Source of the DNA: Syntrophomonadaceae bacterium
GTDB taxonomy: Bacteria > Bacillota > Dethiobacteria > SKNC01
DNA: 22,558 nt
Direction of reading: 5' to 3'
Assembly: GCA_003555415.1 (NCBI GenBank)
Contig: PWHX01000019.1
Coordinates: forward strand, 1 to 22,558
The notes beneath the pieces are model-generated. The model saw only the letters and a program-made list of their open reading frames with translations. It had not been told where the DNA came from and did no database searches. Both the position numbers and the translations under genes were made by a program. Positions 6,641-14,135 of the stretch are shown piece after piece; position 1 is the first letter of the stretch, and the number at the start of each line of letters is the position of its first letter.

Positions 6641-8326
6641 TTAAAAGGTTTGTGGAAAAATGATATAAGTGAACAGATAACCTAGAATTCCCATAAGCAG
6701 GCCATATATTAAGGCGGGGACAATATTTTTCTTAATTATTTTTCCTTCCAACCCGCTGACTCCAACTGTTGCCAGGACAGCTACGATATTGTGGATACTT
6801 ATCATATTACCGATTGAACCGCCTGCTGATTGAAATCCTACTGTAATAATTTTAGAGATACTTAGTTCTTCAGCAATTGTGTATTGAAAATTTGCGAACA
6901 GTATATTAGATACAGTATTACTCCCTGATAAAAATGTTCCTAAAGCACCGATGAAAGGAGCAAAAAGTGGCCATAAATCTTTAAATGTTAAAGCAGCCAG
7001 TCTGGACATAACTATTATCATACCTTCTATGTTGGCCTGGTTAATGTCGGAGTGAACCATTATCTGAACCATAGAAACAGCAAAGATTAAGGCTATAGTG
7101 GTGGGACCCAGCTGTTTAAAAGTGGTTATCCAGGCTGCTTTCACGTCTTCTTTTTTCATACTATGCAGCCAGATAGTAAGTACTGCTACAAGGGTAAAAG
7201 GGATTAAGCCGGGAATATAGAGAGGTTCCAGGGTAAACGTCAGTCCTTCTCCCAGTATGTTTCTCCAAGTAAAAGAAAAGCTTCTTAATAATTTCCCCAG
7301 GTTAAACGCTGGAAGGCGGGTTACCAGTAATATTGCTGCAATGAGCAGATAGGGGGTCCATGCGTTAAGGAGGGAGAGGGAAGATGTTTTTTCTTTTTCC
7401 TGTATTACCGTGTTTTTTCCCCAGTCCGACTCCCATTTTTCAGGCTCAGGGAAGTCCCAGGTTGAAGCAGGTATTAATATGTTTTTTGAAACTAATGTTA
7501 TGGACAAGGCTAATCCAAACAGCCCTCCAATTACAGAAGGCAGTTCCGGTCCCCAAAAATAAGCTATAGCTAAGTATGGTAAAGTGAAAGCTGCTCCAGA
7601 AAACAGGGCAAAGGGCCAAATTTCCAACCCTTTTTTTATTGTTTTATTAGCTCCAAAGGAATAAGTAAGCACGGTTACAGCCAGGAGCGGAATAAATATT
7701 CCTATTATGGCGTGGGGAAGGGCTGACCAGATTCCCAGCTGTTTTAGAAAATCTGTAAAAGTAAGTCCTGCGGGAAGTTGTTCCTGGATAAGAGGATTGT
7801 TTAAAACAGCTCCAAATCCCCCGATTATGGGAGTACCTACAGCACCGAAGGGAACAGCTGTGGTATTAAATATTAGGGCTACCATAGCTGCAGCCAGGGG
7901 AGGAAACCCCAGGCCTACCATAAGGGGAGCTCCCAGAGCTGCAGGTGTTCCGAACCCGGCCGCACCTTCTACAAAAGAACCAAAAAACCAACCTATGATA
8001 ATAGCCTGGATCCGCTTATCCGGGGAAATTTTAAAAAAACTTTTGTTGATAGTATCCATTGCTCCGCTTTTTTTTAGAGTATTCAATATTAGAATAGCAC
8101 CAAATACAATAAGTAAAATGTCAAAGGCTTGAAGTGAACCCAGAATACTGGCGGCTATAATTTGATTAAAACTCATCTTCCAAAATATACTTGCAACTAT
8201 TACTGCAGAAAGCCATGCCAGGGGCATGGCCTTTATGGCCGGCCAGTTTAAAGATGCCATTAATACAATTGTAACTATTAAAGGAGTAGAAGCAATAAAA
8301 GCTAAGGCGGTTAGGGGAATATTCAT
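6641..8326 (-). CDS. lctP: L-lactate/glycolate permease, LctP family
   Basis: This 561-residue, very hydrophobic protein has at least twelve predicted membrane segments, the usual size and form for the LctP family. These are proton-coupled carriers for lactate, glycolate and related 2-hydroxy acids in the cytoplasmic membrane. Family-typical stretches include SFVEGAAGFGTPAALGAPLM (about 116-135) with GFPPLAAAMVALIFNT, and the C-terminal LSGSNTVSNILFANFQ and SAGGSIGNMISIHNIV. The start ATG at 8326 has GAGGATG upstream at good spacing. No lactate dehydrogenase or lactate-utilisation gene lies nearby, so the substrate cannot be fixed from context. It is divergent from the one-helix membrane protein gene, and the 160-base gap must hold both promoters. 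Confidence 0.9.
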   Translation of the reverse strand: MNIPLTALAFIASTPLIVTIVLMASLNWPAIKAMPLAWLSAVIVASIFWKMSFNQIIAASILGSLQAFDILLIVFGAILILNTLKKSGAMDTINKSFFKISPDKRIQAIIIGWFFGSFVEGAAGFGTPAALGAPLMVGLGFPPLAAAMVALIFNTTAVPFGAVGTPIIGGFGAVLNNPLIQEQLPAGLTFTDFLKQLGIWSALPHAIIGIFIPLLAVTVLTYSFGANKTIKKGLEIWPFALFSGAAFTLPYLAIAYFWGPELPSVIGGLFGLALSITLVSKNILIPASTWDFPEPEKWESDWGKNTVIQEKEKTSSLSLLNAWTPYLLIAAILLVTRLPAFNLGKLLRSFSFTWRNILGEGLTFTLEPLYIPGLIPFTLVAVLTIWLHSMKKEDVKAAWITTFKQLGPTTIALIFAVSMVQIMVHSDINQANIEGMIIVMSRLAALTFKDLWPLFAPFIGALGTFLSGSNTVSNILFANFQYTIAEELSISKIITVGFQSAGGSIGNMISIHNIVAVLATVGVSGLEGKIIKKNIVPALIYGLLMGILGYLFTYIIFPQTF

Positions 8327-8419
8327 TAAAATACATCCTCATAAATTTTTTTTTATTATTCCCCAGCACATAAGTTGCTAACATGAAAGAAAAAGATTTT
8401 TATATTTCAGACTTAAAAA

Positions 8420-8448
8420 TTGTAACTTGCTTTAAGGAGTGTTATACT
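8420..8448 (+). promoter_or_regulatory. Sigma-A-type promoter for the one-helix membrane protein
   Basis: TTGTAA (8420-8425), a 17-base spacer and TATACT (8443-8448). It lies 39 bases before the GTG start, and the spacing is ideal. Confidence 0.6.
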
Positions 8449-8487
8449 ATTTTTAAATTTAATTAAACTTTATTTGGAGTGATATAA

Positions 8488-9072
8488 GTGGATGTGTCCT
8501 TTATTATTGTTGTATTTCTTTTTATCATAGCCATGGTTGGAGGGTTTATCGGCTTAAAGTATATGGAACGGAGATTGGGATTGATCCGGTCTACAATCCA
8601 GGATGAGCAGAAAGAGGGGAGTATATCAAGCCCTCCAACTTTTAGAAGGATGGATGACATAGATTATATTGTGGACTGGTTTGTTCGCAGGGACCCCAAG
8701 ATTAACAACCCTTTACTTTTAAAGATGAGTATAGTTGATAACCTGGTTGAAGAGACCAAAATTGAATTTGATGATTTTGCAACTAAAAAGCATAAATTTA
8801 ATAGATATCTAGGAGAACTGGTGGATTTTTTGCCTAAAGTGGGGCAGGCAGAGGAAGTATTTAAAGAATATTACGGAGATAATGCTGGGGAAGGGCATAA
8901 AGAAGAATACCTGATTAATATCAGAAGTTATATAATTGCCAAGATTAGAGTTTTAGGATGGCTTTACCATTCTATTTACAAACGGTGGTACAATCAAAGG
9001 GATTGTGAGTTTCTTGATTTTCAAGAATACTTTACCACTGAAGATGACCTGGAAAAAATACAGAATTCTTAA
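8488..9072 (+). CDS. Single-span membrane protein of unknown function
   Basis: A 194-residue protein begun by GTG at 8488, six bases after GGAGTG. An N-terminal hydrophobic helix (about 4-23) ends in KYMERR, which suggests a signal anchor with the rest in the cytoplasm. The soluble part (about 50-190) is mostly charged and helical, with many aromatic residues near the end (GWLYHSIYKRWYNQRD). I recognise no domain. It has its own promoter and a shared terminator, so it looks like a real single-gene unit. The codon use and long intact frame support coding; the function is unknown. Confidence 0.75.
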   Translation: MDVSFIIVVFLFIIAMVGGFIGLKYMERRLGLIRSTIQDEQKEGSISSPPTFRRMDDIDYIVDWFVRRDPKINNPLLLKMSIVDNLVEETKIEFDDFATKKHKFNRYLGELVDFLPKVGQAEEVFKEYYGDNAGEGHKEEYLINIRSYIIAKIRVLGWLYHSIYKRWYNQRDCEFLDFQEYFTTEDDLEKIQNS

Positions 9073-9084
9073 AAATTAAAGATA

Positions 9085-9120
9085 TAAATAAAAAAACCGG
9101 CGGGCCGGTTTTTTTATTTA
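9085..9120. terminator. Bidirectional terminator between convergent genes
   Basis: Two perfect 16-base arms around a CGGG loop: a CCGG core with runs of seven A and seven T and a further TAAAT/ATTTA. The T-run follows the stem in both directions, so it can serve both the membrane protein gene and the propeller gene. Confidence 0.9.
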
Positions 9121-9153
9121 TATGGGAACATAAAGGAAGCATAAGTATTTTTA

Positions 9154-10839
9154 TTATTTATTTTTAAGGAAAACTTTTTCTTTGATCCTGTTCCAGAAGT
9201 TTTCTTTAGCTTCTTTTTGTAGATTATCAATATGCTGGCTTAAGTTGGCAATTTCTTTTTCTGCTTGACTTAACTGGTCTTTTAAGGAGTTATTTACGTT
9301 ATTAGATTCTTTTAATTTTTCCTGCAGTTTTTTATTTTCTTCTTTTAGCTCTTTTAATTCTTTTAGAAGTTCATCTTTTTCTTTAATGTTTTTCTTTTTT
9401 TCTTCTTGAATTTTTTGGTCAATGTTTTTAATAGTATTTTTCAACTGTTTTTCCAGTTCTCTTAAATGGTTTTCTTTTGTAATAATCTCTCGGTTAAGTT
9501 TGTCAACCCTGTCTTCAGCCGTTCTGTAATACATATTAAATTCTTTTTGCTTTTTTTCCAGGGTTTTTTCTAGAGATCTTCTATCGTCATATAAGTTTGA
9601 GGCATGCTTTATCAAGTTATCGGAGTAGCCTTCTAGTTTTTTAAAGTCGCCTTCCAGGTCCTCTGGTTTTTCAAGAGCATTCTGTTCATTTATATTATTA
9701 AGTTCTTCTAAATCACTTTCTTTTTGATTATTATAAGTGTTTAAGCTACCAAAAGCATCTTCTTTTTTTCTTATTAAATTCGGCACACTTTCTTTTTTTA
9801 ATTTAGGTAATTCAGGCACGAAAAGATAAGGGGGAAAATCTTTAGCAAGAAAATATGAATATTTTTCTTGGTTATATAGGCCAGGCTTTTCTGAATATCT
9901 TACTATGTAGCTGTTTTCCATGTTTTGTTTATCGATATTTTCCCAAGTATTCCCTTTGTTAGATGAACTATAACGAAAGATTAAATTATCCTGTTTGCAA
10001 AATATATTCACCCTACTGTTATGTATCCATAGAAAAGGTATGGGAGGATAGCTGTTTTCTAATTCATTTACAACCAATGGTTCTAACCAGCCCCCATACA
10101 TCCAGCTGCCAAAGCTTCTTTTTCGATAAATAACCTGATGGCTATTACCACTGCTTAGAACCCAAATAACATGGATATTATTATCACAGTCCTCCAGCAG
10201 GAATGGGTACTGGTTGTTTCCGTATTTTCCAGAAATTAATAATGGTCGGGTCCATATTAAAGTATCCGGGTTTAAAGTCTGGTAATATAAAAGGTGATTA
10301 CCGTTTTCAAAACACCGTTTAATCATATGAATTCTGCTATTTGTTCCCTGGGAGACTACAGCATAGTTTTTATGCTGCCCGGAACCTCCAGCTATAACTT
10401 TTCCCGTTTCCCACAAATTTTCTTTTTGCATATTATGCATCAGCATCCATTTATTATTTGAATTATCTAAGGTAAGATAAAATAAGTGGATAAGTGTACC
10501 TGTGTTGGCTGCAGCAAGACTAAAAAAACCCGTTTCTTTATCCTTTTTTTTATGCATTAAAACTTTACTTTCCCATTTTCTATTATCCTGAAATAGATGT
10601 AAAATGTTATTTTTAGAATCTTTGCATATAACGTGTATTCTTTTCTGTAAATCAAAACTTGCTGTAAAACTCTTGGTTTCCTCCCGTAGTAATATTTTCT
10701 CCTTTGACCAGTTTTTCCCTCTTTCAGAGGAGCACAGGTAATTTAAACTTTTTTGAGTAGTAAAAATGAGCCAGTATTTTTTGTTATCTTCATTTAAGAG
10801 GAAAGGAGAAGATTCTAAGATTTTATCACTTATCTCCAT
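9154..10839 (-). CDS. Predicted six-bladed beta-propeller fused to a coiled coil, unknown function
   Basis: This protein has 561 residues. Residues about 20-300 contain six recurring units, starting near 22, 69, 117, 170, 222 and 277, each with a hydrophobic strand such as IHVICKD, LIHLFYLT, IHMIKRC, IHVIWVL or VNIFCKQ. Two Asp-box-like turns are visible, S-x-E-x-G-x-x-W at 37-44 and S-x-N-x-G-x-TW at 292-299, as in BNR/sialidase-type propellers. After a low-complexity linker (345-395), residues about 395-545 form a long Lys/Glu-rich coiled coil. There is no signal peptide or membrane helix. The ribosome binding site (AGGTG, 11 bases before ATG) is weak. The catalytic residues of sialidases are not evident, so a binding or structural role is more likely. 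It sits beside the Cys-rich gene, divergently, which may hint at a spore or surface role. This is inference. Confidence 0.75.
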   Translation of the reverse strand: MEISDKILESSPFLLNEDNKKYWLIFTTQKSLNYLCSSERGKNWSKEKILLREETKSFTASFDLQKRIHVICKDSKNNILHLFQDNRKWESKVLMHKKKDKETGFFSLAAANTGTLIHLFYLTLDNSNNKWMLMHNMQKENLWETGKVIAGGSGQHKNYAVVSQGTNSRIHMIKRCFENGNHLLYYQTLNPDTLIWTRPLLISGKYGNNQYPFLLEDCDNNIHVIWVLSSGNSHQVIYRKRSFGSWMYGGWLEPLVVNELENSYPPIPFLWIHNSRVNIFCKQDNLIFRYSSSNKGNTWENIDKQNMENSYIVRYSEKPGLYNQEKYSYFLAKDFPPYLFVPELPKLKKESVPNLIRKKEDAFGSLNTYNNQKESDLEELNNINEQNALEKPEDLEGDFKKLEGYSDNLIKHASNLYDDRRSLEKTLEKKQKEFNMYYRTAEDRVDKLNREIITKENHLRELEKQLKNTIKNIDQKIQEEKKKNIKEKDELLKELKELKEENKKLQEKLKESNNVNNSLKDQLSQAEKEIANLSQHIDNLQKEAKENFWNRIKEKVFLKNK

Positions 10840-10956
10840 GTTGGTTGTTACACCTGCCTTTTTTATATATTAATGATTTATATGCTTTTACCCACTAGCG
10901 GATACATGTATATAGAGATTAATTTAATAATTATTATTTCCTTCATGTAAAATTTG

Positions 10957-10985
10957 CACACCTTCATATATGTATGCATATAATG
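10957..10985 (+). promoter_or_regulatory. Sporulation-type (sigma-K-like) promoter candidate
   Basis: CACA (10957-10960), exactly 16 bases, then CATATAATG (10977-10985), with the strong ribosome binding site 57 bases further on. It is the third copy in the window of the arrangement seen before both SPOCS genes. Confidence 0.5.
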
Positions 10986-11055
10986 TTTTAAAAATAAGCC
11001 CAAATTCCTTCAATAAAGAAGGTATTAGGTTATACCAAGAAAGGAGGTTTTAGTT

Positions 11056-11763
11056 ATGGATGGTTGTGGTGCAGGAGGCCCAAACTTTAATATTAATGAA
11101 AACATCAATAATAATGAGATAAGGCCGGGTTTTTGTGATCCTTATGAATGCCCGCCCCCTACAGAGGTCGTTTGTATAAAGGTAGATAAAGTTTATGAAG
11201 AATGTAAGCTTGCTCAGGTTAATACTAGAGACATAGACCTTTCTAAACTAGCTGAAGGAGAAATAACTGATGTGCAGTGTATTAAAGCAGAACTGGTTGT
11301 TGATGAGGACCATCCCAGGGAATGTGTAATATTACCTTGTCAGAGAGTACGTTCATCTTTCTTTTACAGGTTTAAGTTCAGGTGGAAGGATGATTTAGGT
11401 GACCATGTATTTACAAGCGAACCTATTAAAGTAGAAAAAATTGGCAGAATGGAGCGGGCAGGAGAAGAAGGACTGGAAGCCCAGTGCGAGGTCTTTGTAG
11501 ATTTTACAGAAGAAGGATGCTTCTTAATTAATCATGATACTGTACGCTGCTGTATAGGAAAACTGGTTGTATTCAAGTTATTTGCCCATGTTCAACTGTT
11601 AGTTCCTGCTTATGGCTTTTGCCCTCCGCCCGAGAAATGTCAAAAGATTAAGCCGGATGAATGCCCCACTCCTGAAGAATGGCTGGAAACAATTGAGTGG
11701 CCTCCATTTTACCCGGAGCAGATTAGACCTGATTTACCGCCTTTTAATGACAAAAACAGATAA
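11056..11763 (+). CDS. Cysteine-rich protein, probable spore-envelope component
   Basis: A 235-residue protein with 15 cysteines, including one vicinal pair (165-166), in an acidic, proline-rich setting. The N-terminus is Gly/Asn-rich (NFNINENINNN), then DPYECPPP and VVCIKVDKVYEEC (39-50). The KVDKV element recalls the start of SPOCS repeats in this same window. A middle part (about 95-185) alternates strands, and the end holds YGFCPPPEKC and DECPTPEEW. There is no signal peptide or membrane helix, as expected of a mother-cell-made coat protein. The ribosome binding site AAAGGAGG is ideal, eight bases before ATG. It carries the same promoter pattern as the SPOCS genes. Cross-linked Cys-rich coat or exosporium protein is the best guess; the family is not recognised with certainty. 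Confidence 0.75.
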   Translation: MDGCGAGGPNFNINENINNNEIRPGFCDPYECPPPTEVVCIKVDKVYEECKLAQVNTRDIDLSKLAEGEITDVQCIKAELVVDEDHPRECVILPCQRVRSSFFYRFKFRWKDDLGDHVFTSEPIKVEKIGRMERAGEEGLEAQCEVFVDFTEEGCFLINHDTVRCCIGKLVVFKLFAHVQLLVPAYGFCPPPEKCQKIKPDECPTPEEWLETIEWPPFYPEQIRPDLPPFNDKNR

Positions 11764-11766
11764 CAT

Positions 11767-11816
11767 AATATTGATAAAGAAAGCCAGTGGATTCACTGGC
11801 TTTCTTTATCAATATT
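11767..11816 (+). terminator. Long terminator hairpin overlapping the 3' end of hpt
   Basis: A perfect 23-bp stem (11767-11789 with 11794-11816) around GATT, followed on the plus strand by a T-run. It ends the Cys-rich gene transcript. Its right arm is at the same time the last codons of hpt on the other strand. Confidence 0.85.
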
Positions 11817-12335
11817 TTTATTAAACTCTGCTATATACGGAAGGTTACGGTAACCTTCATTGTAATCGAGGCCGTACCCCACTACAAAGATATCCGGCAG
11901 GTCAAACCCTTTATAGTCCAGGGGTACATTAACTATTCTTCGCGCTTTTATATTCAACATGGTACATACTTTTATGCTTGCAGGGTTACGGGTTTCCAGG
12001 TTACGGATAAGATAACTTAAGCTAAGGCCGGTATCAACGATGTCTTCTATAACAAGTACATGCTTGTTGGAAACATTAAGATCCAGGTCTTTTGTGATAC
12101 GGACTATTCCTGCAGTGTCAGTTTTTTCTCCATATCGGGAGATACTAATAAAATCCAGAGAAAAGGGGATAGAAAGGTTCCTGCTTAAGTCTACGGCAAA
12201 ATATACACTGCCCCTCAGGACACTAATAAGTACTAAATCTTTTCCTTTATAGTCCCGGGATATTGTGTTTCCCATTTCTTTTAACTTATTTTCAATTTCT
12301 TCCTGACTAATAACAATATCTAATTTTCTTTCCAA
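11793..12335 (-). CDS. hpt: Hypoxanthine phosphoribosyltransferase
   Basis: A 180-residue protein of normal length. It salvages hypoxanthine and guanine to IMP and GMP using PRPP in the cytoplasm. The type I phosphoribosyltransferase PRPP loop is clear (VLVIEDIVDTGLSL, 93-106, with E97, D98 and D101), as are the early LRGSVYFAVDL (40-50) and the base-binding end VVGYGLDYNEGYRNLPYI (151-168). The start is TTG at 12335, set by AAGGAGAT six bases upstream. The last codons and the stop lie inside the terminator stem of the convergent Cys-rich gene. It appears to be transcribed alone; the 224-base gap upstream holds its promoter, which I could not define. In many Firmicutes hpt lies beside tilS and ftsH, and that is not the case here. 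Confidence 0.96.
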   Translation of the reverse strand: MERKLDIVISQEEIENKLKEMGNTISRDYKGKDLVLISVLRGSVYFAVDLSRNLSIPFSLDFISISRYGEKTDTAGIVRITKDLDLNVSNKHVLVIEDIVDTGLSLSYLIRNLETRNPASIKVCTMLNIKARRIVNVPLDYKGFDLPDIFVVGYGLDYNEGYRNLPYIAEFNKNIDKESQ

Positions 12336-12511
12336 ATAAACATCTCCTTTATCACTATAGTAAAGCCTAAATACTATTCATTGTATATTTTTATGTTATA
12401 TATTCCACCTCTACTAACGGAGCTTTATCTTTTTATAATCCAGCCCAGTCTAGCAACAGCTGGATAAGGAATAGAACCGTTCATACCAGTATTGGCAATC
12501 ACATATTCGTA

Positions 12512-12540
12512 AAATAAAGCCAGGTTACCTGGCTTTATTT
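12512..12540 (-). terminator. Terminator after the DUF1624 acetyltransferase gene
   Basis: Arms AAATAAAGCCAGG and CCTGGCTTTATTT around TTA, 20 bases beyond the stop codon. T-rich sequence follows on both strands, so it may stop transcription either way. Confidence 0.8.
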
Positions 12541-12559
12541 TTTTACAGCAATAATTATA

Positions 12560-13315
12560 TTAATTGTAACTAATCAGCCCAAGGGAGTACATTATTATAA
12601 TTAAAACCGGTTGATGAACCAGGTAAATAAAAAGAGAGTGTTTTCCCAGGAGACAAACCCACTTAAAACATGATAAATAAGAGAGGTCGTAAAGATAAAA
12701 AGCTCGCTTGTGGTTGGGATACAACACATTCCCTAGAAAAATCCCTATTAACACTACTCCAAACCATGGAAGCAGGGGGAAGTAGTCAGCCGTGGAAAAG
12801 TTGGCAGGTCTTAATCCTAGCCATATTAACCAGGGGAAACTAAAAACCAGGTTTTCTATATAAACTCCTGTGATTATAAAAAACACTCCAATTAACATGT
12901 TCCAGGCACGGAGTTTTAAAAAGGGATATGACAGGATTATAGATACTCCAATAAAATGGAGTATCCCGAAAACCACATACATATCTTCTAAAATAATTCG
13001 GGTGATAAGGGTAATGATCATACCCCAGGAGAAAATCATAAGACCTCTTCTGAAAAACTTTAAAAATAACTTGCTTTCTTTTTTTAAGGATAACTTTGCC
13101 CTTGAATAGCTTAAAGTTAGAGATATACCTACCAGGATTATAAAAATTGAAGCCCCTGTGTCGGCAAAATAGGACCAAAAACCTGCAGTTAGATTTATAT
13201 TGAGGTTTCCAAAATAATATAAATTATAAAGAAAATGGAAAAGCATCATTATTAATATAGCTGTCCCCCGCAGGAAATCTATTTCCCAAAATCGCTTTTC
13301 CATTTCTGTTTTCAA
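12560..13315 (-). CDS. DUF1624 membrane acyltransferase (heparan-alpha-glucosaminide N-acetyltransferase-like)
   Basis: A 251-residue protein with about seven membrane helices. It opens with WEIDFLRGTAILIMMLFHF (10-28) and goes on with GASIFIILVGISL (54-66), FGILHFIGVS (116-125), FPLLPWFGVVLIGIFLG (179-195) and GKHSLFIYLVHQPVL (224-238). These match DUF1624, the bacterial relatives of the lysosomal HGSNAT enzyme, which passes acetyl groups from acetyl-CoA across a membrane to amino sugars. The bacterial substrates are generally unknown; a surface glycan is the natural guess. The start is TTG at 13315, nine bases after GGAGGT; an in-frame ATG four codons later lies too far from it. The gene follows the deacetylase-family gene by 18 bases, which makes a two-gene operon very likely. 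Confidence 0.87.
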   Translation of the reverse strand: MKTEMEKRFWEIDFLRGTAILIMMLFHFLYNLYYFGNLNINLTAGFWSYFADTGASIFIILVGISLTLSYSRAKLSLKKESKLFLKFFRRGLMIFSWGMIITLITRIILEDMYVVFGILHFIGVSIILSYPFLKLRAWNMLIGVFFIITGVYIENLVFSFPWLIWLGLRPANFSTADYFPLLPWFGVVLIGIFLGNVLYPNHKRAFYLYDLSYLSCFKWVCLLGKHSLFIYLVHQPVLIIIMYSLGLISYN

Positions 13316-13333
13316 GTTAACATACCTCCGGAC

Positions 13334-14095
13334 TTAAGCTTTAGAGCTTTCCAGACCCTCCAGGAAAGCCACAATGCCGTTACCCAGGGATGTATGGTTA
13401 TATCCGCCTTCCAAGGCAGCAAATAGTCTTCCCTGGCAATTTCTTTTAGCGAAAATACCTAAAAGCTCTCCCATGGCCTGGTAATCTTCTGTTGCCAGCA
13501 TGTGCCCCCAGTCCGCTTGATGGCGGTCAAACCCTGCTGATACGGCTATTAAATCTGCTGATGCCGACTGGAGATAATCTTCCAGGTTTTTAACAAAGTC
13601 GGAGCGATTGCGTCCTTTAACATGCCAATAATCAACCTTGGGCTCACTGGCAAAAATGTTGCTGGTACCGTCTCCAAAATGCAGGTCAAAATCAATAATT
13701 AATGCTTTATCAATTCTTTCTTCATATAGAAGTTTTTGTACAGCAATAGCCACATTATTAAAATAACAAAATCCCCAACAATGTCCTGGGCTGGCATGGT
13801 GCCCCGGCGGCCTGCAGAGGGCAAAAGAAAACTCTCCCTCCATGGCAATATTAGAGGCTTCAATAGTGGCACCGGCTGCAAGAAGGGCCATCTTGTAGAC
13901 ATACTCCTCCATCTTAACATCCTCTAGAAGGTTAAGGTTATGAACCAGCAGAACGTCTTCATCGATGCAAGGTTTTGGTGTTACCAGTGGATATCTTTTT
14001 TTTACTTCCTCCAAAGCATAGTCTAACCGGCCTACAGCAGCAGCTGGGTCTCTGGTGTATGTAGCAACAAAATTATCATGAAAAACAACTTTCAT
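13334..14095 (-). CDS. Histone deacetylase-family zinc amidohydrolase
   Basis: A 253-residue member of the HDAC/AcuC/acetylpolyamine amidohydrolase superfamily, at the short end of the family. Active-site elements are all present: RPPGHHASP with H99/H100, GFCYFNNVAIA (108-118), zinc ligands D137 and H139 in DFDLHFGDGT, D190 in SAGFD, and Y232 in LEGGYN. Such enzymes remove acetyl groups from acetyl-lysine, polyamines or other acetylamines; bacterial substrates are mostly unknown. It lacks a signal peptide and so is cytoplasmic. It is the first gene of an operon with the membrane acetyltransferase. The ribosome binding site AAAGGAGG lies 23 bases before the ATG with no alternative start between them, but a small hairpin there could shorten the distance. 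A TATAAT lies upstream. Confidence 0.92.
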   Translation of the reverse strand: MKVVFHDNFVATYTRDPAAAVGRLDYALEEVKKRYPLVTPKPCIDEDVLLVHNLNLLEDVKMEEYVYKMALLAAGATIEASNIAMEGEFSFALCRPPGHHASPGHCWGFCYFNNVAIAVQKLLYEERIDKALIIDFDLHFGDGTSNIFASEPKVDYWHVKGRNRSDFVKNLEDYLQSASADLIAVSAGFDRHQADWGHMLATEDYQAMGELLGIFAKRNCQGRLFAALEGGYNHTSLGNGIVAFLEGLESSKA

Positions 14096-14102
14096 ATTTT
14101 TC

Positions 14103-14126
14103 GGTACAGTCGTACCTTCCTCCTTT
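14103..14126 (-). promoter_or_regulatory. Ribosome binding site with spacer hairpin
   Basis: AAAGGAGG (14126-14119) is far from the start codon at 14095. Between them GGTAC-GACT-GTACC (14116-14103) can fold into a 5-bp stem with a 4-base loop. If it folds, the effective spacing falls from 23 to 9 bases, which is ideal. Confidence 0.5.
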
Positions 14127-14135
14127 CGTTTATAA

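Noticed and set aside
7707..8132. 141-codon plus-strand frame inside lctP
   Set aside because: It is antisense to a strongly conserved permease segment and has no initiation signals. It is a shadow frame.
6641..8326. Possible lactate-utilisation operon around the LctP permease
   Set aside because: Neither neighbour is a lactate dehydrogenase, an LUD-family protein or a GntR regulator, and the gene is bounded by a hairpin and a divergent promoter.
12438..12465. Inverted repeat ATCCAGC / GCTGGAT with a 14-base loop upstream of hpt
   Set aside because: The short arms and large loop, with no T-run or known operator likeness, are expected by chance in a gap of this size.
12414..12559. In-frame continuation of the DUF1624 gene after its stop, 46 open codons ending in a plausible-looking peptide
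   Set aside because: It includes the terminator hairpin, has no start with a ribosome binding site, and the upstream gene already ends at the family's usual place. Chance is more likely than readthrough or a pseudogene.
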